Assembly (NCBI GenBank): GCA_019261985.1
Contig: JAFAQY010000099.1
Coordinates: 1-41,948, forward strand
Direction: 5' to 3'
DNA from: Bryobacterales bacterium
GTDB lineage: Bacteria; Acidobacteriota; Terriglobia; Bryobacterales; Bryobacteraceae
DNA length: 41,948 bases
How positions within the stretch are numbered: the stretch's first letter is position 1; the number at the start of each line of letters is the position of its first letter. The position numbers and the translations under genes are program-made. This document shows, one piece after another, positions 15,369-25,172 of this stretch. The notes under the pieces are model-generated. The model worked only from the letters and a program-made list of their open reading frames with translations. It had not been told where the DNA came from and ran no database searches.

Positions 15369-15381
15369 TACCTACTCCTAC

Positions 15382-17751
15382 TCACGCCGCCTTCGCCGGG
15401 ACCAACACCTCCAGCCCCGGCAAAACGGCGGTAAGCACATCCGAAACGCGGTCCGCGAAGACGAATTCCATCTCTCTGCGGACCTCTTCGGGCAGATCCC
15501 GCAGATCCTTCTGGTTGCCGCGCGGCAAAACCACGCGCTTCAGTCCGGCTCGCCGAGCCGCAAGCACCTTCTCCTTCACGCCGCCGATCGGCAGAACCAA
15601 ACCCGTCAGTGTTACTTCGCCGGTCATCGCCGTATCGTTCCGCATCGCCACGCCCGAATAGAGCGAAGCTAAAGCGGTGGTCATCGTCACTCCCGCCGAT
15701 GGCCCATCCTTCGGAATCGCCCCAGCCGGAACGTGAATGTGCAACCCGGAATTGAGAAACTGCGAGGCCTCCAACCCGAACTGCGTAGCGTGGCTCCACA
15801 GGTAGCTGCGCGCGGTCTTCGCCGATTCCTGCATCACCTCGCCGAGTTGGCCTGTGATCGTCAGGTCCTTGCCTTGAGTCAGCAACGCGGCTTCGATATA
15901 CAGCACATCGCCGCCCGTCTCCGTCCACGCCAAGCCAGTCGCGACCCCCGGAGGAAGCTCCTTCCGCCCCTCTTCGGGAAGTATCGCTTCCGGACCCAGC
16001 AATTCGGGAACGTCGTCGCGCTTGATCGTGACAGGCTCCGACTGGCCCTCTGCAAACTTCACGGCGACCTTGCGGATAATCCGCCCGATCACCTGCTCCA
16101 GCCGCCGCACGCCCGCTTCCCGCGTGTACGACTCGATCAGTTTCTTCAACGCTTCATCTTCCAAGATGAATTGCTCTGGGCTTAAACCGGCGTGCTTCAA
16201 CTGCCGTGGCAGCAGGTAACGCCGCGCGATCTGCGTCTTCTCTTCCTCGCTGTACCCGCTGAGCCGCAGGATCTCCATGCGGTCCAGCAGCGGCGCGGGA
16301 ATCGGATCCAGTGAATTCGCGGTCGTAATGAACAGCACCTTCGACAAATCGAACGGCAGATCGAGATAGTTGTCGCGGAAAGCCTTATTCTGCTCCGGAT
16401 CCAGCACCTCCAGCAGCGCCGAAGCCGGATCGCCGCGGAAATCCCGGCCCAGCTTGTCCACCTCGTCCAGCATCAGCACGGGATTGGCGAAGCCCGCCCG
16501 CCGCATTGCTTGAATCAGCCGGCCGGGCAGCGCCCCAATATAGGTCCGGCGGTGCCCCCGCAATTCGGCCTCATCGTGCATGCCGCCCAGGCTCATCCGT
16601 TCGAACTTCCGCCCCAACGCCCGTGCGATCGATTGCCCCAACGACGTTTTGCCGACTCCAGGCGCCCCCACGAAGCACAAAATCGGAGCCTTCGCCTCCG
16701 GATTCAGCTTCAGCACGGCAAGCTGCTCGATGATCCGGTCCTTTACTTTTTCGATTCCGTAGTGATCTTCATCCAGTATTTGGCGCGCGCGCTTCAACTC
16801 GAGATTGTCGTCGCTGCGCTTCGTCCACGGCAAGTCCAGCACATATTCAAGCCATGTGCGGATCACGCTGAACTCCGGCTGCATCGAGGGCAGTTTTTCC
16901 ATGCGCGCCAGCTCGCGTTCGGCTTCCTTCCTAACGTCTTCCGGCAACTCGGCGTTGGTCAGCCGCTCCCGCAACTGCTCCACCTCCGCCTGGTCGGGAT
17001 TCTTCTCGCCCAACTCCTGCTCGATCGCCTTTTTCTGTTGCCGCAGGATATATTCCTTTTGTTCCTTCGACATCTCCTCGCGAGCTTCCGTAGCGATCTT
17101 GTTGCGAAGTTCCAGGACGTCGACTTCGTGTGAAAGCCAGCCGTGCACGATCCGCAAACCGTCCAAGCGCGTCGGCGTTTCCAGCAGAGCTTGCTCTTTC
17201 GCCGCGTCCAAATTCATCAGCGATGCGATCATGAACGCCAATTGCAACGGGTCCTGCTGCACCGCGAACATCCGAGCCACCTCCTGCGGCGTGCTGCCGC
17301 CTTGAGCCAGGCTCACGAACTTCGAACCCAATTCCACCAGCGACAAGGCTAAAGCCTCGGTCTCGCGGCTCGAGTCCTCGGGCAGCGCCAGAGGCGAGGT
17401 TCGCGCTTTCAAATACCCGTCCTCCTCGACCTTCACGATCACTACCCGCTCTATACCGAGCACCATAATGTCGATCTGGTCGGCGCGCTGGCGGTTCGCC
17501 CGCCGGATGGAAGCGCGTGTACCCACCGTGTAAAGATCCGCCGCGCCGGGTTTTTCAGCGTTGGCGTCGCGTTGCGCGACAATCACGATCTCTTTCTCTT
17601 CCGTCGCCAATGCGGCCTCTACGGCGGCGACCGAAGTTGGCCGCCCCACCGAAAGCGGCATCACCAGCCCGGGAAACAGAGCGGAGTTCTTCAACGCTAG
17701 CAGCGGCAGACTTCGAAGTGTATTTTCTGTGTTCAATTCAGACATTTGCAT
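15382..17751 (-). CDS. lon: ATP-dependent serine protease Lon
   Basis: A 789-residue cytoplasmic AAA+ protease, full length. It has the N-terminal substrate-binding domain (LPLLALKNSALFPGLVMPLS), a coiled-coil middle (EMSKEQKEYILRQQKKAIEQ), Walker A GAPGVGKTSL at about residue 350, Walker B VLMLDEVDKLG, and the Ser-Lys dyad in PKDGPSAG and GGVKEK. I chose ATG 17751, 4 nt after GAAGGG. A TTG at 17775 overlaps the clpB stop and ATG 17745 is also possible. It is downstream of clpB in the same operon. Three partial copies of its 3' end lie in the 6 kb beyond its stop codon. Confidence 0.97.
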   Translation of the reverse strand: MQMSELNTENTLRSLPLLALKNSALFPGLVMPLSVGRPTSVAAVEAALATEEKEIVIVAQRDANAEKPGAADLYTVGTRASIRRANRQRADQIDIMVLGIERVVIVKVEEDGYLKARTSPLALPEDSSRETEALALSLVELGSKFVSLAQGGSTPQEVARMFAVQQDPLQLAFMIASLMNLDAAKEQALLETPTRLDGLRIVHGWLSHEVDVLELRNKIATEAREEMSKEQKEYILRQQKKAIEQELGEKNPDQAEVEQLRERLTNAELPEDVRKEAERELARMEKLPSMQPEFSVIRTWLEYVLDLPWTKRSDDNLELKRARQILDEDHYGIEKVKDRIIEQLAVLKLNPEAKAPILCFVGAPGVGKTSLGQSIARALGRKFERMSLGGMHDEAELRGHRRTYIGALPGRLIQAMRRAGFANPVLMLDEVDKLGRDFRGDPASALLEVLDPEQNKAFRDNYLDLPFDLSKVLFITTANSLDPIPAPLLDRMEILRLSGYSEEEKTQIARRYLLPRQLKHAGLSPEQFILEDEALKKLIESYTREAGVRRLEQVIGRIIRKVAVKFAEGQSEPVTIKRDDVPELLGPEAILPEEGRKELPPGVATGLAWTETGGDVLYIEAALLTQGKDLTITGQLGEVMQESAKTARSYLWSHATQFGLEASQFLNSGLHIHVPAGAIPKDGPSAGVTMTTALASLYSGVAMRNDTAMTGEVTLTGLVLPIGGVKEKVLAARRAGLKRVVLPRGNQKDLRDLPEEVRREMEFVFADRVSDVLTAVLPGLEVLVPAKAA

Positions 17752-17771
17752 TTTCCCTTCTAATAAGATGC

Positions 17772-20285
17772 TCAAGCATGCGCCAGCGTCTCCACTTCAA
17801 ACGTCATCTCGCCTTTTCTTTCATCGATCCGCACCGTCTGCCCGTCGTGAATCTCGCCGGCGACCAGCCGGCGGGCCAGCGGCGTTTCTATCTCCCGCTG
17901 GATAGCCCGCTTCAGCGGACGCGCTCCAAACGCCGGGTCGTAACCCACGTGGATCAGCCGCTCCGCCGCGGCGGGCGTCAGGTCGATGCTGATGTGCCGT
18001 TCCGACAGCCGCGCCTTTAGCGCCTCCAGTTGAATCTCGACGATCTGTTTCAATTGCTCTTCCGTCAGCCGGTGGAACACGATGATTTCATCCACACGGT
18101 TCAGGAACTCCGGCCGGAACAGCCGCGAAAGCTCGTCTTTCGGAGCGTTGGAGGTCATGATCACGATCGTGTTCTTAAAGTCCACTGTCCGCCCCTGGCC
18201 GTCCGTCAGGCGCCCGTCGTCAAGCACCTGCAGCAGGATGTGGAACACATCGTGGTGCGCCTTCTCGATTTCATCCAGCAGGATCACGGAATAAGGCTTT
18301 CGCCGGACGGCTTCGGTCAACTGCCCGCCCTCTTCATACCCGATATATCCGGGAGGCGCGCCGACCAATCTCGACACGGTGTGTTTTTCCTGATACTCGG
18401 ACATGTCTATCCGAATCATGTTGCGTTCGTCGTCGAACAGGTATTGCGCCAGCGCGCGAGCCAGCTCCGTCTTGCCCACGCCTGTCGGCCCCAGGAACAT
18501 GAAGCTGCCGATCGGCCGCTTCGGATCTTTCAGTCCTCCGCGCGCGCGCATCACCGCATCGGCCACCGCATCGACCGCTTCATCTTGCCCGATCACGCGC
18601 TTGTGCAGCTCTTCGGAAAGGTGGATCAATTTTTCAACCTCGCCTTCCATCAGCTTCGAAACCGGCACGCCGGTCCAGCGGCTCACCACTTGCGCGATGT
18701 CTTCCTCGTCCACCTCTTCTTTCAGCAGCACCGTCTCGTGCGCTTCTTTTTCGATCTGTTTTTCGAGCGACGTCAGCTTGCCGTACTTAAGCTCGGCGGC
18801 CTTGTTCAAGTCGTAAGCGCGCTCGGCTTGCTCGATCTCCTGCTTCACTTGCTCAATCTGCTGCCGCAACTCGCGCTGTTTGCGAATGTTCTCTTGATCC
18901 GTCTGCCATTGCGCCTTCAGCGAAGCCGATTCGGTCTTCAATTCGCCCAGTTCCCTCTCGATCTTGGCCAGCCGCTCGCGGGATGCCGCGTCGGATTCCT
19001 TTTTCAACGCTTCCCGCTCAATCTCCAGTTGCATCTGCCGGCGCAGAATTTCGTCCAGCTCCGCCGGCATCGAATCGATCTCCGTGCGCAGCTTCGCCGC
19101 GGCTTCGTCCACCAAATCGATCGCTTTGTCCGGCAGAAAGCGGTCGGAAATATACCGCTGGCTGAGCACTGCCGCCGCAACCAGCGCCGAGTCCTTGATG
19201 CGAACGCCGTGATGGACCTCATATCGCTCTCTCAACCCGCGCAGGATAGAAATGGTGTCTTCTACCGTCGGCTGATCCACCAGCACGGTTTGGAACCGCC
19301 GCTCCAACGCGGCGTCCTTTTCGATGTGCTTCCGGTATTCATCGAGCGTCGTGGCGCCGATGCAATGCAGCTCGCCGCGCGCAAGCATCGGCTTCAGCAG
19401 ATTACCCGCATCCATGGCCCCTTCGGCTTTGCCCGCTCCAACTACAGTGTGCAGCTCATCGATGAATAGAATAATCCTGCCCTCGGAAGCTTGCACTTCC
19501 TTCAACACTGCCTTCAGCCGCTCTTCGAACTCGCCCCGGAACTTAGCGCCCGCGATCAATGCGCCCATATCCAGCGCGACCACCCGTTTATCTTTCAACC
19601 CCTCCGGAACATCGCCGCGCACAATACGTTGCGCCAGACCTTCCACGATCGCCGTCTTCCCAACTCCAGGCTCGCCGATAAGCACCGGGTTATTTTTCGT
19701 GCGCCGTGACAGCACTTGCATCACCCGCCGGATCTCTTCATCGCGCCCGATTACGGGATCGAGCTTGCCCTGCGCAGCCATTTGGGTCAGGTCGCGGCCG
19801 TATTTCTCCAGGGCTTCGTAGGTCGCCTCCGGATTCTGCGTTGTCACGCGCTGCGTTCCGCGAACCTCTTGCAAGGTCCGCATCAACCGGTCGCGAGTGA
19901 TGCCCAGGTCTTTAAAGACCTTCTCATCCGCCGCCGCCAGAAGCACATGCTCCACCGAGACGTATTCGTCCTTCAGCCGCTTCGCTTCGTCCTCCGCCTT
20001 ATTCAAAAGCTGTTGCAGGCGTGAGGTGATATAAATCTGGTCCATCCCCGACGACGAACCGGAAACCCGCGGCAGCTTATCAAGTTGTTGTGCGAGCTGG
20101 CGATGAACATCGTCAAGCCGAACTCCGGCCTTGGCCAGAATCGAACTCGCCAAGCCACCCTCCTGCTCGAGTAAGGCCAGCAACACGTGCTCAACGTCGA
20201 GCTGCTGCTGCCCCCGGCGCGACGCTAGCGACTGAGCCCCCCTCAGTCCGTCCTGGAGCTTTTCGGTGAAACGGTTGAAGTCCAT
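17772..20285 (-). CDS. clpB: Disaggregase ClpB
   Basis: An 837-residue Hsp100 chaperone that, with DnaK, extracts proteins from aggregates. It contains the Clp N domain (residues 1-145), AAA1 with Walker [14 protein letters not shown], a long middle coiled coil (about 395-525), and AAA2 with [14 protein letters not shown] and a C-terminal domain ([20 protein letters not shown]). ATG 20285 starts [19 protein letters not shown], the expected N-terminus; the longer open frame upstream crosses the promoter. It is transcribed ahead of lon with almost no gap, pairing disaggregation with proteolysis. No CIRCE element is visible; the leader holds an extended -10 promoter. Confidence 0.97.
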   Translation of the reverse strand: MDFNRFTEKLQDGLRGAQSLASRRGQQQLDVEHVLLALLEQEGGLASSILAKAGVRLDDVHRQLAQQLDKLPRVSGSSSGMDQIYITSRLQQLLNKAEDEAKRLKDEYVSVEHVLLAAADEKVFKDLGITRDRLMRTLQEVRGTQRVTTQNPEATYEALEKYGRDLTQMAAQGKLDPVIGRDEEIRRVMQVLSRRTKNNPVLIGEPGVGKTAIVEGLAQRIVRGDVPEGLKDKRVVALDMGALIAGAKFRGEFEERLKAVLKEVQASEGRIILFIDELHTVVGAGKAEGAMDAGNLLKPMLARGELHCIGATTLDEYRKHIEKDAALERRFQTVLVDQPTVEDTISILRGLRERYEVHHGVRIKDSALVAAAVLSQRYISDRFLPDKAIDLVDEAAAKLRTEIDSMPAELDEILRRQMQLEIEREALKKESDAASRERLAKIERELGELKTESASLKAQWQTDQENIRKQRELRQQIEQVKQEIEQAERAYDLNKAAELKYGKLTSLEKQIEKEAHETVLLKEEVDEEDIAQVVSRWTGVPVSKLMEGEVEKLIHLSEELHKRVIGQDEAVDAVADAVMRARGGLKDPKRPIGSFMFLGPTGVGKTELARALAQYLFDDERNMIRIDMSEYQEKHTVSRLVGAPPGYIGYEEGGQLTEAVRRKPYSVILLDEIEKAHHDVFHILLQVLDDGRLTDGQGRTVDFKNTIVIMTSNAPKDELSRLFRPEFLNRVDEIIVFHRLTEEQLKQIVEIQLEALKARLSERHISIDLTPAAAERLIHVGYDPAFGARPLKRAIQREIETPLARRLVAGEIHDGQTVRIDERKGEMTFEVETLAHA

Positions 20286-20307
20286 ACAAATCTGCTCCCG
20301 TAGAGCG

Positions 20308-20338
20308 ATTATAGCAGCTTTATAAAACAGTTGTGCAA
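20308..20338 (-). promoter_or_regulatory. Extended -10 promoter of clpB-lon
   Basis: Read on the minus strand, TTGCAC is at 20338-20333 and TATAAT at 20313-20308, preceded by TG one base upstream (TGCTATAAT). The 19-bp spacer is long, which the extended -10 would compensate. It lies about 22 bp before the clpB ATG. The same 65-bp gap also serves the divergent aminotransferase gene. Confidence 0.6.
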
Positions 20339-20350
20339 TAATCTTAGTGT

Positions 20351-21757
20351 ATGGCCATAAGGTTTTTGGGGCTGGCGGCTGCGGATCAGGTTCCGAAATT
20401 GGTGACCGCGCTGCCCGGGCCGAAGGCACGGGCCATTATCGAGCGGGATCAACGAGTAATATCTAGCTCTTACACGCGGGCGTACTCGCTGGTGGCGGTT
20501 CGTGGCGAGGGCGCGATCGTAGAGGATCCGGACGGGAATCGGTTCCTCGACTTTGCGGCGGGGATCGCGGTTGTCGCGACCGGCCATTGTCACCCGAAAA
20601 TCGTTGCGGCTATTCAGGATCAGGCCGCCCGCCTGATCCATATGTCTGGAACCGATTTCTATTACGAGAACATGGTGGAATTGGCGGAGCGGCTGATCGG
20701 CCATGTCAGGGGACACTGGCGGCCGGTTGTCGCCACGACGGGCAGCGAGACCCCCGCCTTGACAGCGGACCCAACCCACCGCGTTTACTTCGCTAACTCC
20801 GGAACGGAGGCGGTTGAAGCCGCCATAAAGCTGGCGCGGTATCACACTGGGCGTAAGCAATTTATCGCCTTTCGCGGGGCGTTCCACGGCCGGACGATGG
20901 GATCGCTGGCCCTAACCGCTAGCAAGAGTATTCAAAAGGAGGGGTTTTTCCCCCTGATGCCGGGCGTTTACCATGCGCCTTTTCCCGATCCTTACCGCTG
21001 CCCATACGGCAAAACCGCCGACAAGTTTGCCGCGGAGTGTGTTGAGTTCATCGAAAAAGAGCTGTTCCGGACCATCCTGCCCCCCGACGAAGTAGCTGCA
21101 ATCTTTGTCGAGCCCATTCAAGGCGAAGGAGGATATTTAGTTCCCCCGAAAACATTCCTCCAGGAATTGCGCCGCCTGGCCGACAGCTATGGAATCCTCC
21201 TTATTTTCGACGAGATCCAGAGTGGAATGGGCCGCACGGGAAAGATGTTTGCATGCGAGCACTTCGGCGTTGTACCGGACGTGATTACGCTGGCCAAGGG
21301 CATTGCCAGTGGAATGCCCTTAGGGGCGACGATTGCCCGGGCGGAGCTGATGACATGGCCGCCCGGCGCCCATGCCACGACGTTTGGCGGGAACCCCGTC
21401 TCGATTGCGGCGGCGCTGGCCACCTTGGATTTGCTTGAATGCGAGCTGATGGACAATGCAGCTCGAGTCGGCGCGCATCTGATCGCGCGCCTCCGCGAGC
21501 TGCCGGAGAAATATCCGGTGGTGGGAGACGTTCGCGGTCTTGGTCTGATGATCGGAATCGAAATCGTGAAAGATAAAGCGACGAAAGAACGCAATGGAGA
21601 ACTGCGCGACCGGCTCATCTCGATGTGCTTCGAGCGTGGACTGCTGCTGCTAGGCGCAGGCCCGAACGCGATCCGCATCTGCCCGCCGCTGATCATCAAC
21701 GAAGATCAAGCGGACTTCGCCGCCGCCACAATCGAAGAATGCCTCCAGGAGTTATAG
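20351..21757 (+). CDS. Class-III PLP-dependent aminotransferase (acetylornithine/4-aminobutyrate aminotransferase family)
   Basis: A 468-residue fold-type I aminotransferase. Visible are the substrate/PLP region [59 protein letters not shown] (PLP-pyridine Asp) and the Schiff-base lysine in [15 protein letters not shown]. It belongs to the branch annotated as acetylornithine aminotransferase-family proteins, which includes GABA and beta-amino-acid transaminases. No arginine-biosynthesis genes are adjacent, so a catabolic role is equally likely. The ATG at 20351 is close to the clpB promoter, leaving little room for a leader; no strong ribosome site is seen. Confidence 0.85.
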   Translation: MAIRFLGLAAADQVPKLVTALPGPKARAIIERDQRVISSSYTRAYSLVAVRGEGAIVEDPDGNRFLDFAAGIAVVATGHCHPKIVAAIQDQAARLIHMSGTDFYYENMVELAERLIGHVRGHWRPVVATTGSETPALTADPTHRVYFANSGTEAVEAAIKLARYHTGRKQFIAFRGAFHGRTMGSLALTASKSIQKEGFFPLMPGVYHAPFPDPYRCPYGKTADKFAAECVEFIEKELFRTILPPDEVAAIFVEPIQGEGGYLVPPKTFLQELRRLADSYGILLIFDEIQSGMGRTGKMFACEHFGVVPDVITLAKGIASGMPLGATIARAELMTWPPGAHATTFGGNPVSIAAALATLDLLECELMDNAARVGAHLIARLRELPEKYPVVGDVRGLGLMIGIEIVKDKATKERNGELRDRLISMCFERGLLLLGAGPNAIRICPPLIINEDQADFAAATIEECLQEL

Positions 21758-21791
21758 GTTGGCCCATTGTGGGGCAGGCTTTAGCCGGGCT

Positions 21792-22709
21792 TTAGCCTGC
21801 GGCGGGCTTCAGCCCGCCACGCCGCTCCTCGAGTTCTTCCAGGCTGCGCGGCCAATCCTGCCCCAACAGACGGCTTAAGGCCCTGTCCGCCAGCAGTTTT
21901 CCCCCGGTCTGGCAAACGGCGCAGTAATTGGTCTCGTTGTCGGCGTAGCGGATTCTCTGGATTTTCGCGCCGCAGCGAGGGCAGGGTTGGCCATAGCGGC
22001 CGTGTACGGCCATGCCGTCGCGAAAAGCAGTGACCTTTTCGGGGAATTTTCCACGGGAATCGGCGCGCAGACGATGGATCCAGTCATCCAGCGTGTCACG
22101 CACGGCTTGGTGCAGACGGCCGATATCTTCGGACGAAAGCCGCTGTGTAAGCGCGACGGGTGAGAGCTGCGCGCGATGCAGGATTTCGTCCGAGTACGCG
22201 TTTCCGATGCCCGAAAACAGCCGCGGATCGGTGAGCGCTCGTTTCAGCGTGTGGTTTTCGGACTGAAGCACGTAGGCGAAAAGATCGGTGGACGCGGTCA
22301 TCGCATCGATGCCGCCAGGGTCGAGCAACGCTAGGGCTTCCTCGCCTTGAACGACATGCAACGAGGCACGCTTACGCGTTCCCGCTTCCGTAAGCGTCAG
22401 ACAGCCCGAGTCGAACAAAAATGCCGCCAGCGTGCGGCGGCCGTCCGGCTTTTTCGGCGTCGCGCTCCAGTGCAGCCGGCCCGCGATCATTAAATGCAGT
22501 ACCAGCCAGAGATCGCCTTCCAAGCCGATCGCGATGCGCTTGCCGATACGGCGAAGCTGCTCTACCTTGCGGCCTTCCGCCGCTTGCACGGGAGGATCCG
22601 CCGTTCGCAGCAGGGATGGGCCGGCGATTAACGCGCGTTCCAGAGTGTGGCCGGCGATGCGCGGCTCCAGAGCTTCGATGTACACCGTGACATCGGGAAG
22701 CTCGGGCAT
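21792..22709 (-). CDS. Formamidopyrimidine/endonuclease VIII-type DNA glycosylase
   Basis: A 305-residue Fpg/Nei protein for base-excision repair of oxidised bases. The N-terminal catalytic proline and glutamate are in [13 protein letters not shown]. The helix-two-turn-helix region has [20 protein letters not shown]. The zinc finger is [20 protein letters not shown] followed by CAVC. The zinc-finger loop and PELPDV are compatible with either MutM or Nei, so I give no symbol. The last residues ([10 protein letters not shown]) are encoded by a palindromic repeat at 21801-21818 that also supplies sequence up to the stop. Start ATG at 22709. Confidence 0.9.
   Translation of the reverse strand: MPELPDVTVYIEALEPRIAGHTLERALIAGPSLLRTADPPVQAAEGRKVEQLRRIGKRIAIGLEGDLWLVLHLMIAGRLHWSATPKKPDGRRTLAAFLFDSGCLTLTEAGTRKRASLHVVQGEEALALLDPGGIDAMTASTDLFAYVLQSENHTLKRALTDPRLFSGIGNAYSDEILHRAQLSPVALTQRLSSEDIGRLHQAVRDTLDDWIHRLRADSRGKFPEKVTAFRDGMAVHGRYGQPCPRCGAKIQRIRYADNETNYCAVCQTGGKLLADRALSRLLGQDWPRSLEELEERRGGLKPAAG
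21801..21818. repeat. REP-like palindrome inside the glycosylase 3' end
   Basis: GGCGGGCT-TC-AGCCCGCC is an 8-bp perfect stem with a 2-base loop. Immediately left, two CTTTAG-type units (GGCTTTAGCC and GGCTTTAGCC-like, 21777-21798) form a second imperfect palindrome. The convergent aminotransferase stop is at 21757. Confidence 0.7.
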
Positions 22710-22811
22710 TTACTCGGCCGCGAGAGCCGGTGGGAGGCTGCCCGGAATTTCCGAAATTACGATTCCGAAAGGAATTCGCATCGTGCGTTCTATCATTGCA
22801 TAAGAAGGGTC

Positions 22812-23480
22812 GTGAAAGGCGTCTTCACCCAGATCGCCGGCAGCGCGCTGTTGACCCTGGGAGCCTTATTCCCAATTGTCAACCCGCTCGGGAACGCGCC
22901 GATCTTCTTCGCCCTAACGCGCGGGTTAACGGGCAAACCACTCGCCCAGCTCACGCGCAGCATCGCGCTCAATAGTTTTGCCCTGCTCCTCGCGTCTCTA
23001 TTTATCGGCACGCTCATTCTTGGGTTCTTCGGCATTTCGGTCCCTGTGGTGCAGGTGGGCGGCGGGCTTGTGGTGGTTTCCACCGGTTGGGCGCTGTTGC
23101 AACGCCCGGATGAAGACTCTGGGGAACGGGTCGAGAACCTGGGCGATGAAACGAACTACATGCGGCAGGCGTTCTACCCGTTCACGCTGCCGTTGACAGT
23201 CGGGCCAGGAGCTATTTCAGTGGCCATCACGGTCGGGGCGAACCGAGCTGCGGGCCCGGCGGAGCGCTGGCCCGGCATGACCGGCCTGGTGATTGGCGCG
23301 GGCGTCATTGCGGCCTCCGTTTATCTCAGCTACCGCTTCGCCGAGCGAATTGCGTACGCGCTCGGCGAAACGACGATGAACATAGCGGTGCGGCTGTCGT
23401 CGTTCATTTTGGTGTGCATCGGCGTGCAGATCATTTGGAACGGGGTAAGTGAGCTGCTTCGTTCGGTGCTAGCGCGGTAA
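22812..23480 (+). CDS. MarC-family integral membrane protein
   Basis: A 222-residue six-helix membrane protein of the MarC/UPF0056 family. Diagnostic segments are LGALFPIVNPLGNAPIFFAL in helix 1 and AFYPFTLPLTVGPGAISVAI before helix 4, plus FILVCIGVQIIWNGVSELL at the end. The family's transported substrate is unknown; the old link to multiple antibiotic resistance has not held up. The GTG start at 22812 follows AAGAAGGG by 3 nt; longer frames upstream run antisense into the glycosylase gene. It is divergent from that glycosylase gene, with about 100 bp between them. Confidence 0.85.
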   Translation: MKGVFTQIAGSALLTLGALFPIVNPLGNAPIFFALTRGLTGKPLAQLTRSIALNSFALLLASLFIGTLILGFFGISVPVVQVGGGLVVVSTGWALLQRPDEDSGERVENLGDETNYMRQAFYPFTLPLTVGPGAISVAITVGANRAAGPAERWPGMTGLVIGAGVIAASVYLSYRFAERIAYALGETTMNIAVRLSSFILVCIGVQIIWNGVSELLRSVLAR

Positions 23481-23504
23481 TCACGCGCTTTCTGTATTGG
23501 GGCC

Positions 23505-24533
23505 TTAACTGTGCTGCGCTCCGGCTCGCGTTCTGAATAGGCGCGGATACACCTTTCGTGCATTCCCTTCAAAAAGCTTGTACCGATCTGAATCGCTCAA
23601 CCAGGAGCACGCATCGATATAGCGTTTAGTGTCGTCGAAGTAATGGCCGGTCCGCGAATCCACACCCCGGACCGCCCCCACCATCTCCGAGCCGAACAGG
23701 ATGTTATCCACCGGCACGACTTTCAGCAGCAATTCAATACCAGGCAGGTGATACACACACGTATCGAAGAAGACATTCGTGAGCAGCGCCTCTTCGATCG
23801 GCGGCCGTTTCAGGTCCTGTGCGAGACCACGGTAACGGCCCCAATGGAACGGCACGGCTCCGCCGCCGTGAGGAATGATGAAGCGCAGCGTTGGGAAGTC
23901 CTTGAACAAATCCGCGGTGATGAACTGCATGAACGCCGTGGTGTCGGCGTTAATATAATGCGCGCCCGTGGCATGAAAATTCGGGTTACACGAGGCGCTG
24001 ACGTGAACCATCGCCGGAACATCCAGTTCCACTAATTTTTCATACAACGGGTACCACCATTTGTCCGTTAAAGGGGGCGAATTCCAATGGCCGCCGGAGG
24101 GGTCGGGATTCAAATTGCATCCGACGAAGCCGAATTCGTTTACGCAGCGCTCAAGCTCCTCGATGCATGTCTCCGGTTTCACTCCGGGGGACTGCGGGAG
24201 CATGCACACGCCCACGAAATTATCGGGGTAAAGCGAACACACGCGATGGATCAGATCGTTGCAGATTCGGGACCAGTCCGAGCTGGTTTTTACGTTTCCG
24301 ATGTGATGCGCCATAGTGGAAGCGCGCGGGGAGAAGATGGTCAGATCCGTGCCGCGGTCGCGTTGCAGCTTTAGCTGCGCGTTTTCAAGGCTGTCGCGAA
24401 TCTGGTCGTCGCTGATTTTGGGCGCCTCGGCTGGCTTGAGCGCCGGATTCTCCAGCCCAGCGATCTGGGTCTTGCGGTAGGCTTCTAATTCTTTCGGCGC
24501 GGTCGTATAGTGACCGTGGCAGTCGATGATCAT
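23505..24533 (-). CDS. ligJ: 4-oxalomesaconate hydratase (LigJ-type amidohydrolase fold)
   Basis: A 342-residue amidohydrolase_2 protein very similar to LigJ of the protocatechuate 4,5-cleavage pathway. It hydrates 4-oxalomesaconate to 4-carboxy-4-hydroxy-2-oxoadipate. Key stretches are MIIDCHGHYTTAPKELE (metal HxH), DLTIFSPRASTMAHHIGN, LNPDPSGGHWNSPPLTDKWW, FIIPHGGGAVPFHWGRYRGL and SEMVGAVRGVDSRTGHYFDD. All are conserved in that family, and the length is normal. None of the other pathway genes (ligAB, ligC, ligI, ligK) is nearby, so it stands alone here. Confidence 0.88.
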   Translation of the reverse strand: MIIDCHGHYTTAPKELEAYRKTQIAGLENPALKPAEAPKISDDQIRDSLENAQLKLQRDRGTDLTIFSPRASTMAHHIGNVKTSSDWSRICNDLIHRVCSLYPDNFVGVCMLPQSPGVKPETCIEELERCVNEFGFVGCNLNPDPSGGHWNSPPLTDKWWYPLYEKLVELDVPAMVHVSASCNPNFHATGAHYINADTTAFMQFITADLFKDFPTLRFIIPHGGGAVPFHWGRYRGLAQDLKRPPIEEALLTNVFFDTCVYHLPGIELLLKVVPVDNILFGSEMVGAVRGVDSRTGHYFDDTKRYIDACSWLSDSDRYKLFEGNARKVYPRLFRTRAGAQHS

Positions 24534-24579
24534 TCCTTATAGTTTAGCGGCAGGACAACCTTAACAGAGTGTGGTGGAG

Positions 24580-24777
24580 CACGCTTTAGCGTGCAACCGG
24601 GGCTTCAGCCCCGGCCTTCGGCGCGTGCTGGATCACCCGCTGTGGAAGCCGATAAACCTTGCGGACTGACCGCCGGTGGGGTAGGATGCCCATCCTGCGC
24701 GCGGTTCCAACCGCGCTGGACGGCTCGTGCAAAGCCGGCCAGGCGGGTTGGCAACCCGCCGCAGCTTGGCAAGCTGC
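24580..24777. repeat. Array of six REP-like short palindromes
   Basis: The 276-bp gap 24534-24809 contains no gene. It holds CACGCTTTAGCGTG (24580-24593), CCGGGGCTTCAGCCCCGG (24597-24614), AGGATGCCCATCCT (24683-24696), GCGCGGTTCCAACCGCGC (24699-24716), GGCGGGTTGGCAACCCGCC (24742-24760) and GCAGCTTGGCAAGCTGC (24761-24777). Stems are perfect but differ in sequence between units, while loop motifs (TTCAG/TTTAG, TTGGCAA) recur. Confidence 0.85.
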
Positions 24778-24809
24778 CCCACACGGCTTGCTATCATCGG
24801 AAAAACGCC

Positions 24810-25166
24810 ATGCCTTCGTGCCGGACTAATCTTGCACTAGCCATTTCGTTCTTATGTCTTACCGTACCGATATGGGCGCATGCGATCCTTTTGAAGGCCA
24901 CTCCGTCCGTCAACCAGATTGTGAGCGGACCAACGACGTCCATCGAATTCCAATTCAACTCCCGGGTTGACGGCAAGCGTTCGAAGCTGACCTTGATAGG
25001 TCCTGATGGCCATCCACGCGCGCTCGCGATTTCCGAACAATCGTCGCCCAACAGCATAAGCTCGCAAGCGACGGAATTAACGCCCGGCTCGTACACGGTT
25101 CGCTGGCAAGTCCTCGCGCAGGATGGTCACATCACGCGGGGCGAGGTGCCGTTTAAGGTGCGCTAG
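24810..25166 (+). CDS. CopC-domain periplasmic copper-binding protein
   Basis: A 118-residue protein with signal peptide (TNLALAISFLCLTVPIWAHA) and a mature N-terminus beginning His-Ala at the Cu(II)-binding position (HAILLKATPSVNQIV). It then shows the CopC beta-sandwich pattern (SIEFQFNSRVD, SYTVRWQVLAQDGHITRGEV, where DGH is the second copper-ligand site). It binds copper in the periplasm and hands it to CopD. ATG 24810 fits the signal peptide; an upstream frame translates the palindrome array. The CopD gene begins 6 bp after the stop. Confidence 0.88.
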   Translation: MPSCRTNLALAISFLCLTVPIWAHAILLKATPSVNQIVSGPTTSIEFQFNSRVDGKRSKLTLIGPDGHPRALAISEQSSPNSISSQATELTPGSYTVRWQVLAQDGHITRGEVPFKVR

Positions 25167-25172
25167 AGTTTC

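Noticed and set aside
17517-19821. Long plus-strand frames opposite lon and clpB
   Set aside because: Shadows of strongly conserved coding sequence on the minus strand; no start signals and no family resemblance.
24580-24777. CRISPR array
   Set aside because: Units are perfect palindromes with different stems, 14-19 bp, irregular spacing and no constant repeat; no cas genes are nearby.
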